From assembly GCF_023195515.1 (NCBI RefSeq), contig NZ_JALPKR020000002.1, positions 3,387,001 to 3,451,000 of the forward strand: DNA of 64,000 bases, read 5' to 3'. The DNA comes from Variovorax sp. S12S4 (GTDB lineage: Bacteria > Pseudomonadota > Gammaproteobacteria > Burkholderiales > Burkholderiaceae_C). A model generated the notes under the pieces. The model was not told where the DNA came from. It ran no database searches and saw nothing but the letters and a program-made list of their open reading frames with translations. This document shows positions 56,359-64,000 of the stretch, piece by piece. Each line of letters starts with the position of its first letter. Position 1 is the first letter of the stretch. The translations under genes and the position numbers were made by a program.

Positions 56359-57874
56359 AGCAATGATGACGACCAAGGCCCAACCCATCAAGATCGCGAT
56401 CCTCGCCATGGGCGGGGAGGGCGGCGGCGTGCTGGCCGACTGGATCGTCGACATGGGCGAGGCCAACGGCTACGTCGCCCAGACCACCTCCGTGCCAGGT
56501 GTGGCGCAGCGCACGGGCGCAACCATCTACTACGTGGAGCTCTATCCAACGGCGCAGGCCGAAGCGGATGGCGCCCGGCCCGTGCTGGCGCTGATGCCGC
56601 TGCCGGGCGACGTGGACGTGGTGCTTGCATCCGAACTCATGGAAGCGGGCCGGGCGGTGCAGCGCGGGCTGGTCACCAGCGACCGCACCACGCTCATTGC
56701 GTCCACGCACCGCGTGTTCTCCATTGCCGAGAAAAGCGCGCTGGGCGATGGCCGTGTCGACAGCACGCAGTTGCTCGCGCACACGGCTCGGGCCGCCAAG
56801 CGCTTCATCCGCTTCGACATGGCTGAGGCCGCCGAAGCCTCGGGCAGCGTGATCAGTGCGGTGCTGTTCGGTGCGCTGGCGGGATCGGGCGTGCTGCCAT
56901 TCAGCCGCGCGCAGTTCGAAGCGACCATCGAGCGCGGCGGCGTGGGCGTCAAGCCCAGCCTCAAGGCCTTTGGCGGCGCATTCGCTCGCGCGCAGGCCGG
57001 CGACGATGGTGAGACACCGCCGGAAGCCGCGGCGGCTGTGCCGACTCCGCAACCACGTCACCCGGCCGTGCGTGCGCTGGTCGAGCGCGTGCAGCGCGAC
57101 TTTCCGCTCGCCGCGCAAGACTTCCTGCTCGAAGGCGTGCGCCGCCTCATCGACTACCAGGACCCGGCCTACGCCGGCCTCTACCTCGACCGCATGGCTG
57201 CCATTGCGGCGCTGCCCGGCGACAGCGCCCACCGCCTGTTGCGCGAAACGGCTCGCCACCTTGCGCTCTGGATGTCCTACGAAGACACCGCCCGCGTTGC
57301 CGCACTCAAGACCCGCGCGACCCGCTTCGAGCGCGTGCGCGGCGAGGCCCGCGTGCAGCCCGGCCAGGTGCTTGCCATCAACGAATACATGCATCCGCGC
57401 CTGCAGGAAGTCTGCGAGACGCTACCGGGCGGCATCGGCCGCTGGCTCATGAACTCCACATGGCCGAAGAAGCTCGTCGAGCGATTGACGCAGCACGGCC
57501 GGGTGATCCAGACCAGCTCGCTGCACGGCTACCTGATGCTGCGCATGGTTGCGGCATGCAAGCGCTGGCGCCTGTCGACGATGCGCTATGCCGAGGAAAA
57601 CCGCCGCATCGAGGAATGGCTGCAGCGCATCGCCGCCGCCGCGGGGCACAACCCTGAGCTGGCGGTGGAGCTCGCGCAGTGCCAGCGCCTCGTCAAGGGC
57701 TACAGCGACACGCATGAGCGCGGCATCCGCAACTACGACACCGTGATGCGCGCGGTGGAACGCGCCGGCCCCCGGCTCGCGCCCGCCACCCTGCGCGAAC
57801 TGCGCGACGCCGCGCTTGCCGACGAACACGGCCACAAGCTGCAAGCCGCGCTCGCGCAGCACGCACTGGCCTGA
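56348..57874 (+). CDS. Indolepyruvate oxidoreductase beta-subunit family protein with DUF6537-type C-terminus
   Basis: 508 residues, about twice a stand-alone IorB. The N-terminal 200 residues are the gamma/beta catalytic-type domain (IAILAMGGEGGGVLADWIVDMGE, QTTSVPGVAQRTGATIYYVELYP). The remaining 280 residues form a helical domain I recall as DUF6537. The start may instead be ATG 56363 or 56366; ATG 56348 overlaps iorA by 11 bp. Partner of the alpha subunit in the same operon; by order it would be iadB. Confidence 0.88.
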   Translation: MPSEAMMTTKAQPIKIAILAMGGEGGGVLADWIVDMGEANGYVAQTTSVPGVAQRTGATIYYVELYPTAQAEADGARPVLALMPLPGDVDVVLASELMEAGRAVQRGLVTSDRTTLIASTHRVFSIAEKSALGDGRVDSTQLLAHTARAAKRFIRFDMAEAAEASGSVISAVLFGALAGSGVLPFSRAQFEATIERGGVGVKPSLKAFGGAFARAQAGDDGETPPEAAAAVPTPQPRHPAVRALVERVQRDFPLAAQDFLLEGVRRLIDYQDPAYAGLYLDRMAAIAALPGDSAHRLLRETARHLALWMSYEDTARVAALKTRATRFERVRGEARVQPGQVLAINEYMHPRLQEVCETLPGGIGRWLMNSTWPKKLVERLTQHGRVIQTSSLHGYLMLRMVAACKRWRLSTMRYAEENRRIEEWLQRIAAAAGHNPELAVELAQCQRLVKGYSDTHERGIRNYDTVMRAVERAGPRLAPATLRELRDAALADEHGHKLQAALAQHALA

Positions 57875-57894
57875 AGAGAGACAACGGACGCACG

Positions 57895-58887
57895 ATGACC
57901 GCACCCACCGCCACGCTCCAGCTTCGCGTTGCCGAAGCGCGCGAACTCAATCCGCTCATCCGCATGCTGCGCCTGCGCGCGGAAGACGGGCGCCCGCTGC
58001 CCGGCTTTGCCGCCGGTGCACACATCCGCGTTCAGGTGAAGCTGCCCGATGGCAAGACCGACTGGCGCCACTACTCGCTGATCAACTTCGCGACCGCACG
58101 CAACGCGACGAACGCCCCCGCGGAGTATGTGATCGCGGTGCGCAAGGAAGCCGAAGGCCGCGGCGGATCGCGCTTCATGCACGAGCAGCTGAAAGAGGGC
58201 GATACCCTCGCCATCGAGGCGCCGAAGAACGACTTTCCGCTGCACACCGGTCCCGGCGGCTCGGTGCTGGTGGCGGGCGGCATCGGCGTGACGCCGCTGG
58301 CCACCATGGCCGCGCGCCGCCGCGCCGAAGAGGCGCCGGTGCGCATGCACTACGCCGGCCGCAGCCGCGACCTGATGGCCTTCCTGCCCGAGCTCCAGGC
58401 GCTGCTCGGCGACGACCTGCGCGTGCATGCCGATGCCGAAGCCGGCGCACCGCTCGATATCGACGCGCTGCTCGACGACGTGCCGGCCGGCGACCGCCTC
58501 TACGTCTGCGGCCCCAAGGTCATGCTCGACGCCGTGCTGGCCCGCACCCAGGCGCGCGGCTGGGAGCATGACCGCGTGCACTTCGAACTCTTTACGGAGC
58601 CGGTCGCGGAAGAGGGCGACCAGCCCTTCGAGGTGGAACTCGCCCAATCGGGCCAGCGCTTCACCGTCGCGGCCGACCAGAGCATTCTCGATTGCCTCAT
58701 CGACAACGGGTGCGACCCGATGTTCGACTGCAAGCGCGGCGAATGCGGCGTGTGCGCCGTGCCAGTGCTCGACGGCGAGATCGACCACCGCGACTACGTG
58801 CTCACGGCCCGCGAGAAGGCCGAGGGCAACGTCATGCAGATCTGCATCTCGCGCGCCAAGGGTGCGCGCCTGGTGCTCGACATGTGA
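57895..58887 (+). CDS. PDR/VanB-family oxidoreductase (FMN/FAD, NAD, plant-type [2Fe-2S])
   Basis: 330 residues. Order: flavin barrel (HYSLINFATARNATNAPAEYVIAV), NAD domain (VLVAGGIGVTPLATMAARR, YVCGPKVMLDAVL), then C-terminal [2Fe-2S] with CKRGECGVCAVPVLDGEI and a distal Cys in VMQICISRA. It passes electrons from NAD(P)H to the Rieske oxygenase encoded next, so no separate ferredoxin is needed. It corresponds to IadC of the Variovorax auxin locus if the iad assignment is right. Confidence 0.93.
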   Translation: MTAPTATLQLRVAEARELNPLIRMLRLRAEDGRPLPGFAAGAHIRVQVKLPDGKTDWRHYSLINFATARNATNAPAEYVIAVRKEAEGRGGSRFMHEQLKEGDTLAIEAPKNDFPLHTGPGGSVLVAGGIGVTPLATMAARRRAEEAPVRMHYAGRSRDLMAFLPELQALLGDDLRVHADAEAGAPLDIDALLDDVPAGDRLYVCGPKVMLDAVLARTQARGWEHDRVHFELFTEPVAEEGDQPFEVELAQSGQRFTVAADQSILDCLIDNGCDPMFDCKRGECGVCAVPVLDGEIDHRDYVLTAREKAEGNVMQICISRAKGARLVLDM

Positions 58888-58903
58888 AGGAGCCACGAGA
58901 ACC

Positions 58904-60217
58904 ATGCCTTCGTACCGAGACAACCCCGAAGCCGTGCGCGCACTCGTGCAGAACGACCGCGTGCACCGCGACCTGTACACCAGCCAGGAACTCTTCGAGC
59001 TGGAGCAGGAGCACTTCTTCGCCAACACCTGGAACTACGTCGGGCACGAGAGCCAATTGCCCAAGCCCGGCGACTGGATCAGCAACGAAATCGCCGGCCG
59101 TCCGCTGATCGTCGTGCGCCACACCGACGGCAGCGTGCGCGCAATGATGAACCGCTGCGCCCACAAGGGTTCGCGCCTGGTGAGCGCGCCGTGCGGCAAC
59201 ACCGGCAAGTTCTTTCGCTGCCCGTACCACGCATGGACCTTCAAGACCGACGGCTCGCTGCTGGCGATTCCGCTGAAGACCGGTTACGAGAACACGGCGC
59301 TGCACGAGTGCGAGTCGGCCAAGGGCCTGACCACGCTGAAGCATGTGCGCAGCTACCGCGGCTTCATCTTCGTGAAGATCAATGATGCGGGGCCGGACTT
59401 CGACGAGTACTTTGGCGATTCGCTGAGCTCCATCGACAACATGGCCGACCGTTCGCCCGAAGGCGAGCTCGAGATTGCCGGCGGTTGCCTGCGCTTCATG
59501 CACCAGTGCAACTGGAAGATGTTCGTCGAGAACCTCAACGACACGATGCACCCCATGGTGGCGCACGAATCGTCGGCCGGCACTGCAAAGCGCATGTGGG
59601 CCGACAAGCCCGCCGACGAGCCCAAGCCCATGGCCGTGGAGCAGTTCGTGCCTTTCATGTCCGACTACAAGTTCTTCGAGGACATGGGCATTCGCACCTA
59701 CGACCACGGCCACAGCTTCACGGGCGTGCACTTCAGCATCCACAGCAAGTACAAGGCAATTCCCGAGTACGACGACGCCATGAAGGCGCGCTACGGCGAA
59801 GAGAAGACCGCGCAGATCCTCGGCATGGCGCGGCACAACACCGTGTACTACCCGAACCTCACCATCAAGGGTGCGATCCAGGCAATCCGCGTGGTGAAGC
59901 CGATCTCTGCCGACAAGACGCTGATCGAGAGCTGGACCTTCCGACTGAAGGGCGCGCCGCCCGAACTGCTGCAGCGCACCACCATGTACAACCGGCTCAT
60001 CAACTCGCCGTTCTCGGTGGTGGGTCACGACGACCTGCAGGCCTACCGCGGCATGCAGGCCGGGCTGCACGCGAGCGGCAATGAGTGGGTGAGCCTGCAC
60101 CGCGACTACGACCCGTCGGAGCTGAAGGGCGGCGAGATCACCACGGGCGGCACCAACGAACTGCCGATGCGCAACCAGTACCGCAGCTGGGTGCAGCGCA
60201 TGACGGAGACGATGTGA
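58904..60217 (+). CDS. iadD: Aromatic ring-hydroxylating dioxygenase alpha subunit (IadD-like)
   Basis: 437 residues. Rieske centre ligands Cys85, His87 (CAHKG) and Cys106, His109 (CPYHAW); mononuclear iron ligands His216 and His221, with bridging Asp213, in NDTMHPMVAH. ATG 58904 follows AAGGAG. It lies between its reductase and beta subunit. In Variovorax the corresponding pair, iadDE, has been reported as necessary and sufficient for indole-3-acetate degradation. The symbol rests on operon order and family, not on a direct sequence comparison. Other indolic or aromatic acids remain possible. Confidence 0.88.
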   Translation: MPSYRDNPEAVRALVQNDRVHRDLYTSQELFELEQEHFFANTWNYVGHESQLPKPGDWISNEIAGRPLIVVRHTDGSVRAMMNRCAHKGSRLVSAPCGNTGKFFRCPYHAWTFKTDGSLLAIPLKTGYENTALHECESAKGLTTLKHVRSYRGFIFVKINDAGPDFDEYFGDSLSSIDNMADRSPEGELEIAGGCLRFMHQCNWKMFVENLNDTMHPMVAHESSAGTAKRMWADKPADEPKPMAVEQFVPFMSDYKFFEDMGIRTYDHGHSFTGVHFSIHSKYKAIPEYDDAMKARYGEEKTAQILGMARHNTVYYPNLTIKGAIQAIRVVKPISADKTLIESWTFRLKGAPPELLQRTTMYNRLINSPFSVVGHDDLQAYRGMQAGLHASGNEWVSLHRDYDPSELKGGEITTGGTNELPMRNQYRSWVQRMTETM

Positions 60218-60705
60218 TGGCCGGCACCGATATCACTCGCCAGGACTTGATCGACTTCGTCGTGAACGAAGCGCGCCTGCTCGACACGCGCCGCTATGAA
60301 GAGTGGAACGCGCTCTTCACCGACGACGCCTTCTACTGGGTGCCGCTGGTGCCCGACCAGGAAGACGGGCTCAACCACACCTCGCATCTTTACGAAGACA
60401 AGCTGCTGCGCGAACTGCGCATCGAGCGCCTCAAGAGCCCGCGTGCCTTTTCGCAGCAGCCGCCGAGCCGCTGCCACCACTTGCTGCAACTGCCGGTGGT
60501 CGAGACTTTCGACGCCGAAGGCAACCGCTTCGTGGTGCGCACCGAGTTCCACTACACCGAATCGCAGGGCGACGAGCTGCAGTTCTACGTCGGCACCTTC
60601 TTCCACTACCTCACGGTGCAAGACGGCGCGCTGCGCATGACGCTCAAGCGCGTGAACCTGCTCAACTGCGACGCGGCGCTGCCTGCCGTGCAGCTCTTCA
60701 TCTAG
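60217..60705 (+). CDS. iadE: Aromatic ring-hydroxylating dioxygenase beta subunit (IadE-like)
   Basis: 162 residues from ATG 60217, one-base overlap with the alpha gene (TGATG). SnoaL/NTF2-like small subunit: ITRQDLIDFVVNEARLLDTRRYEEWNALFTDDAFYWVPLVP at the start, then a beta-rich C-terminal half ending LKRVNLLNCDAALPAVQLFI. It is structural in the alpha3beta3 oxygenase. Stands 7 nt before the CoA ligase gene. Confidence 0.88.
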   Translation: MAGTDITRQDLIDFVVNEARLLDTRRYEEWNALFTDDAFYWVPLVPDQEDGLNHTSHLYEDKLLRELRIERLKSPRAFSQQPPSRCHHLLQLPVVETFDAEGNRFVVRTEFHYTESQGDELQFYVGTFFHYLTVQDGALRMTLKRVNLLNCDAALPAVQLFI

Positions 60706-60712
60706 GGACGCG

Positions 60713-62359
60713 ATGCAAGACTCCACCGTTTTCGCCACCGTCCATCAAGTCTTTGCGGCAACTGCCAAGCGCACGCCGCAGGCCGAGTTCTTGTTCACGG
60801 AGTCGGTGACCGCTGCCGCCTACGGCATTCCGGCCGGTGCCATCCGCTGGGGTGAGGCAGCCGCCGAGGTCGAGCGGCTTCGCGCCGCCTACGCGAAAGC
60901 CGGCTACGGCCACGGCCATCGAGTGGGACTGCTGCTGGAGAACCGGCCCGCGTTCCTCTTCCACTGGTTCGCGCTCAACGCGCTGGGCGTGAGCGTGGTG
61001 CCGATCAATGCCGAAATGCGTTCGGCCGAACTGGTGTACCTGATCGGCCACAGCGAGATCGGCCTGGCGGTGACGCTGCCTGAACGCGCGAATGATCTGC
61101 GCACAGCCGCTGCGCAAACCGGCGTGCCCTTCGAAACCATGGGACCCGACGACGCTGTGCCCAGAGCCAGCACCGCTGCGCCGCGGTCGCACGAACCCAT
61201 CGGCACCGACACCGAATGCGGCCTGCTCTACACGTCGGGCACCACCGGGCGCCCCAAGGGTTGCATCCTTAGCAACGCCTACTTCCTGCGTGCGGGCGAG
61301 TGGTACGCGGCGCTCGACGGCGTCTGCAGCATTCGGCCCGATGCCGAGCGCGTCATCACGCCGCTGCCGCTCAACCACATGAACGCGATGGCGTTCTCCA
61401 CCATGGTGGTGCTGGTGGCAGGCGGCTGCCTGGTGCAGCTCGACCGGTTCCATCCGAAGACCTGGCTCGCAAGCGCTCGCGAGAGCGGCGCAACCATCGT
61501 GCACTACCTTGGCGTGATGCCTGCGATGCTGCTGTCGGCCCCGCCGTCTGCCGCGGACCGCGACCACGCAATCCGCTGGGGCTTCGGCGCCGGGGTGGAC
61601 CGAAAGAACCACGCACCCTTCGAGGAGCGCTTCGGCTTTCCGTTGGTGGAGGCGTGGGCCATGACCGAGACCGGCGCGGCCGCCTGCATCATGGCCAACC
61701 GCGAGCCGCGCTTGGTGGGCACGAGTTGCTTCGGCCGGCAGGAAAACTTCGTGCAGATCCGCCTCGTGGGCGAGGACGGCAGCGACGTCGGTACCGACGC
61801 TCCGGGTGAACTGCTCGTGCGCTCGGCCGGAGACGACCCGCAGCGTTATTTCTTCTCCGGCTACCTGAAGGACGACGAGGCCACGCGCGAAGCCTGGGCG
61901 GACGGCTGGTTCCACACCGGTGACCTCGTGCGCCGCGACGCCGATGGCAACTTCTTCTTCGTCGACCGCAAGAAGAATGTGATCCGCCGCAGCGGCGAGA
62001 ACATTTCGGCCGTCGAGGTCGAGAGCGTGCTCAACCAGCATCCGGCGGTGAAGACCTCCGCCGTGGCCGCGACGCCCGATGCGGTGCGCGGCGACGAGGT
62101 GCTGGCCTGCATCGTGATGCGCGAGGGCGCCGATGCGTCGCAGCGCGAGCAAGTTGCGGCAAGCATCGTGCAGCACGCGCTCGCGCAGTTGGCCTACTAC
62201 AAGGCGCCGGGCTACGTCGCCTTCGTCGATGCGCTGCCGCTCACGCCGTCGCAAAAAATCCAGCGCGGCCAACTGCGAGAGATGGCGCAGTCGCTGCCGG
62301 GGCAGGGCCACTGCATCGACACCCGCTCGATGAAGAAAAGACAAGTGGGGCAGGCATGA
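60713..62359 (+). CDS. AMP-forming acyl-CoA synthetase/ligase
   Basis: 548 residues. Adenylation signature LLYTSGTTGRPKGCILSN (about residues 170-187), EAWAMTETGAAACI (A5-type), GWFHTGDLVRRDADGNFFFVDRKKNVIRRSGENISAVEVE (A7-A8) and PLTPSQKIQRGQLRE with the C-terminal Lys. It activates a carboxylic acid to its CoA ester. Position after the dioxygenase suggests the product of that reaction, dioxindole-3-acetate, as substrate. Its 3' end overlaps the thiolase-like gene by 4 bp. Confidence 0.92.
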   Translation: MQDSTVFATVHQVFAATAKRTPQAEFLFTESVTAAAYGIPAGAIRWGEAAAEVERLRAAYAKAGYGHGHRVGLLLENRPAFLFHWFALNALGVSVVPINAEMRSAELVYLIGHSEIGLAVTLPERANDLRTAAAQTGVPFETMGPDDAVPRASTAAPRSHEPIGTDTECGLLYTSGTTGRPKGCILSNAYFLRAGEWYAALDGVCSIRPDAERVITPLPLNHMNAMAFSTMVVLVAGGCLVQLDRFHPKTWLASARESGATIVHYLGVMPAMLLSAPPSAADRDHAIRWGFGAGVDRKNHAPFEERFGFPLVEAWAMTETGAAACIMANREPRLVGTSCFGRQENFVQIRLVGEDGSDVGTDAPGELLVRSAGDDPQRYFFSGYLKDDEATREAWADGWFHTGDLVRRDADGNFFFVDRKKNVIRRSGENISAVEVESVLNQHPAVKTSAVAATPDAVRGDEVLACIVMREGADASQREQVAASIVQHALAQLAYYKAPGYVAFVDALPLTPSQKIQRGQLREMAQSLPGQGHCIDTRSMKKRQVGQA

Positions 62360-63528
62360 CCAGGCAACGGCTCTCCTACGAAGGCGTTGCGGTGGCCGTG
62401 CCCATCACGGTGCCCTACATGCGCTATTCCACCCGCACCGCGCACTGGTTCATCGGCCAAGCCATCGAGGCGCTGGTCGAATCCAGCGGCGTCGCCAAGG
62501 AACAGATCGACGGCCTGTGCCTCAGCAGCTTCTCGCTCGCGCCCGACACGGCCGTGGGCGTCACTCAGCACTTGGGGCTTTCGCCGCGCTGGCTCGACCA
62601 TGTGCCCACCGGCGGCGCCTCGGGCGTGATGTGCCTTCGCCGTGCCGCGCGTGCCGTGCAGGCGGGCGATGCCGAAATCGTCGCCTGCGTGGGCGCCGAC
62701 ACCAACCATGTCGACTCCTTCCGACAGACGCTCGGCAGCTTCAGCAACTTTGCGCGCGATGCGAGCTACCCCTACGGCTCGGGCGGACCGAACTCAATCT
62801 TCGCTTTCATCACCGCCAACTACATGCGCACCTATGGCGCGAAGCGCGAAGACTTCGGCCGCATCTGCGTGGACCAGCGCACCAATGCGCTCGGCAATCC
62901 GAATGCGATGTTCAAGAAGGCGCTGACGCTGGACGAATACATGGCGGCGCGGCCGATCTCCGACCCCATCCACCTCTTCGACTGCGTGATGCCCTGCGCC
63001 GGCGCCGACGCCTTCCTGGTGATGAGCGAGGAGCGCGCGCGCGACCTGGGCCTGCCGCACGCGGTGATCCGCGGCGCCATCGAGCGCCATAACGCCTATG
63101 CCGAAGACCCGGTGATGGTGCAAGGGGGCTGGCGCATGGACCGCGACGACTTGTATGCGCAGGCCGGAGTCCAGCCAGCCCAGCTGGACTTTGTGCAGAC
63201 CTACGACGACTACCCCGTCATCGTGATGATGCAGTTCGAAGACCTGGGCTTCTGCGAGAAGGGCGAGGGCCCGGCCTTCGTGCAGTCGCACACCATGACT
63301 TTCGATGGCAGCTTTCCTAACAACACCAGCGGTGGCCAGCTCTCGGCCGGGCAGGCCGGTGCGGCAGGCGGCTTTCTCGGCATGGTCGAGGCGATCCGCC
63401 AGCTGACCGGCCAAGCCGGCAAGCGCACTGTGCCCGATGCGCAACTCGGCCTCGTCGCCGGCTTCGGCATGGTGACCTATGACCGCTGCCTGTGCACAGG
63501 CGCGGTGATCCTGGGGAGATCCGCATGA
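62356..63528 (+). CDS. Thiolase-fold protein lacking thiolase catalytic residues (Ltp2/SCP-x-like)
   Basis: 390 residues, thiolase fold recognised by AIEALVESSGVAKEQIDGLC, NNTSGGQLSAGQAGAAGGFLGMVEAI and CLCTGAVILGR. In the nucleophile loop the expected Cys is Gly87 (PTGGASG), and the GHP-motif His is Gln333 (SAGQAG). It therefore cannot be a classical thiolase. It is followed at once by a DUF35 Zn-ribbon gene. In steroid catabolism such pairs (Ltp2 with a DUF35 partner) are retro-aldolases of tertiary 3-hydroxyacyl-CoAs. I propose the same here, with dioxindole-3-acetyl-CoA giving isatin and acetyl-CoA. Confidence 0.88.
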   Translation: MTRQRLSYEGVAVAVPITVPYMRYSTRTAHWFIGQAIEALVESSGVAKEQIDGLCLSSFSLAPDTAVGVTQHLGLSPRWLDHVPTGGASGVMCLRRAARAVQAGDAEIVACVGADTNHVDSFRQTLGSFSNFARDASYPYGSGGPNSIFAFITANYMRTYGAKREDFGRICVDQRTNALGNPNAMFKKALTLDEYMAARPISDPIHLFDCVMPCAGADAFLVMSEERARDLGLPHAVIRGAIERHNAYAEDPVMVQGGWRMDRDDLYAQAGVQPAQLDFVQTYDDYPVIVMMQFEDLGFCEKGEGPAFVQSHTMTFDGSFPNNTSGGQLSAGQAGAAGGFLGMVEAIRQLTGQAGKRTVPDAQLGLVAGFGMVTYDRCLCTGAVILGRSA

Positions 63529-64000
63529 CGATGCCGATGATGCGCCCCCGCGCAAGAACCCGGTGCTGCGCACCCGGCAGATGAACCTGCCGCCCGGCGC
63601 GCGCGGCCGCGTGGCGCTCGGCCTCACCGCGGCCGCCGCCGAAGGCCGCTTCGAGCTTCAGACCTGCGAGGACTGCGGCACGGTGCAGTACCCGCCGCGC
63701 GAGGTTTGCCACAAGTGCCTCTCCGCTGCGCTGCGCTGGCGCGCACAGAGCGGCGAGGGCGAACTGCTCGGCAGCACCACGCTGCACCACAGCAACGACC
63801 TGTTTTTCCGCGAGCGGCTGCCCTGGCGGCTGGGGCTGGTGCACCTGGATGCCGGCCCGACGCTCATGGTCCACCTGCATGGGGAGGTCGGCGATGCGCC
63901 TCAGCGCGGGCAACCCGGAGGGGACGCGCTACCACGCGTCCGTGTCGGCGCCCGGCTCGACCGCGCAGGCCAGGCCGTTCTCATTGGTTTTCCGAATGAA
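63525..64000 (+). CDS. DUF35 Zn-ribbon/OB-fold acyl-CoA-associated protein (partial, frameshift near start)
   Basis: From 63542 to the window end one frame is open and reads PPRKNPVLRTRQMNLPPGARG, then the rubredoxin-type Zn ribbon CEDCG...CHKC (about residues 47-67) and an OB fold ending VRVGARLDRAGQAVLIGF. This is the DUF35 partner of thiolase-like proteins. The coupled ATG 63525 (4-bp overlap with the thiolase-like stop) is out of frame with it. One extra G after ATGACG would give MTDADDAPPRKNP and join them, so a one-base deletion is likely. Otherwise GTG 63563 or ATG 63581 would be the start. The gene continues beyond the window. Confidence 0.8.

Noticed and set aside
62356..63528. Annotation as acetyl-CoA acetyltransferase
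   Set aside because: The nucleophilic Cys and catalytic His positions are Gly87 and Gln333, so normal thiolase chemistry is not expected.

Overview
The window reads as a chromosomal segment of a GC-rich betaproteobacterium in the Comamonadaceae, most likely Variovorax. The reasons are gene order and content: acnB and acnA close together, argD-argF divergent from a DUF3579 gene, rpsP-rimM-trmD-rplS, a kynBUA operon, and an aromatic catabolic locus laid out like the iad (indole-3-acetic acid degradation) locus of Variovorax. This assignment rests on protein families and synteny from memory; no database search was run. There is no phage, IS element, CRISPR array, rRNA or tRNA that I can support. 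Genes are tightly packed and no gene-free stretch exceeds 300 bases.

Layout. 1-9.9 kb: TCA-cycle genes (CitE-like lyase, exported protein, acnB, acnA) around a frameshifted glycosyltransferase gene and a MmyB-type regulator divergent from a small membrane protein. 10-14.3 kb: metallophosphoesterase, then feoA-feoB-Cys-rich membrane protein (ferrous iron uptake) and a frameshifted FAD monooxygenase. 14.3-19 kb (minus strand): SMI1/KNR4-like protein with degenerate ankyrin-like repeats, then kynB-kynU-exported protein-kynA (tryptophan to anthranilate). 19-22.4 kb: YkgJ protein, argF, argD, DUF3579, rpsT. 22.5-30 kb: murJ, sirB1, a VOC protein, an ECF42-type sigma factor with two DGPF proteins, and an isochorismatase/PfpI/GlxA-regulator operon. 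30-38.8 kb: AI-2E-family permease, purM, hda, pcnB, folK, TRIC channel, DUF47-pit phosphate uptake, TM2 and GNAT genes. 38.8-49.6 kb: rpsP-rimM-trmD-rplS, NUDIX, CbiB-like, hisC, rsgA, pterin dehydratase, M48 protease, orn and a DEAD-box helicase.

49.7-64 kb is the most interesting part. A four-gene plus-strand group (octopine-dehydrogenase-like, 3-hydroxyacyl-CoA dehydrogenase, alpha/beta hydrolase, MDR oxidoreductase) converges on a MarR regulator. The regulator is divergent from an operon of indolepyruvate ferredoxin oxidoreductase alpha and beta, a PDR/VanB-type reductase, a Rieske dioxygenase alpha and beta, an acyl-CoA ligase, a thiolase-like protein lacking the catalytic Cys and His, and a DUF35 zinc-ribbon protein cut by the window end. 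I read this as an iad-like auxin-degradation locus. From the gene set I infer this route: indole-3-acetate is oxygenated to dioxindole-3-acetate; this is activated to its CoA ester; an Ltp2-like thiolase-fold/DUF35 aldolase cleaves it to isatin and acetyl-CoA; isatinate (an aryl 2-oxo acid) is then decarboxylated by the 2-oxoacid:ferredoxin oxidoreductase to the anthranilate level. The chemistry after the dioxygenase is my hypothesis. A 20-bp inverted repeat at 54075-54094 is the candidate MarR operator.

Quality note: four genes (4.7 kb, 13.15 kb, 49.41 kb, 63.53 kb) each need a one-base correction next to a short homopolymer to restore a full-length family protein. Residual sequencing indels are at least as likely as true pseudogenes.
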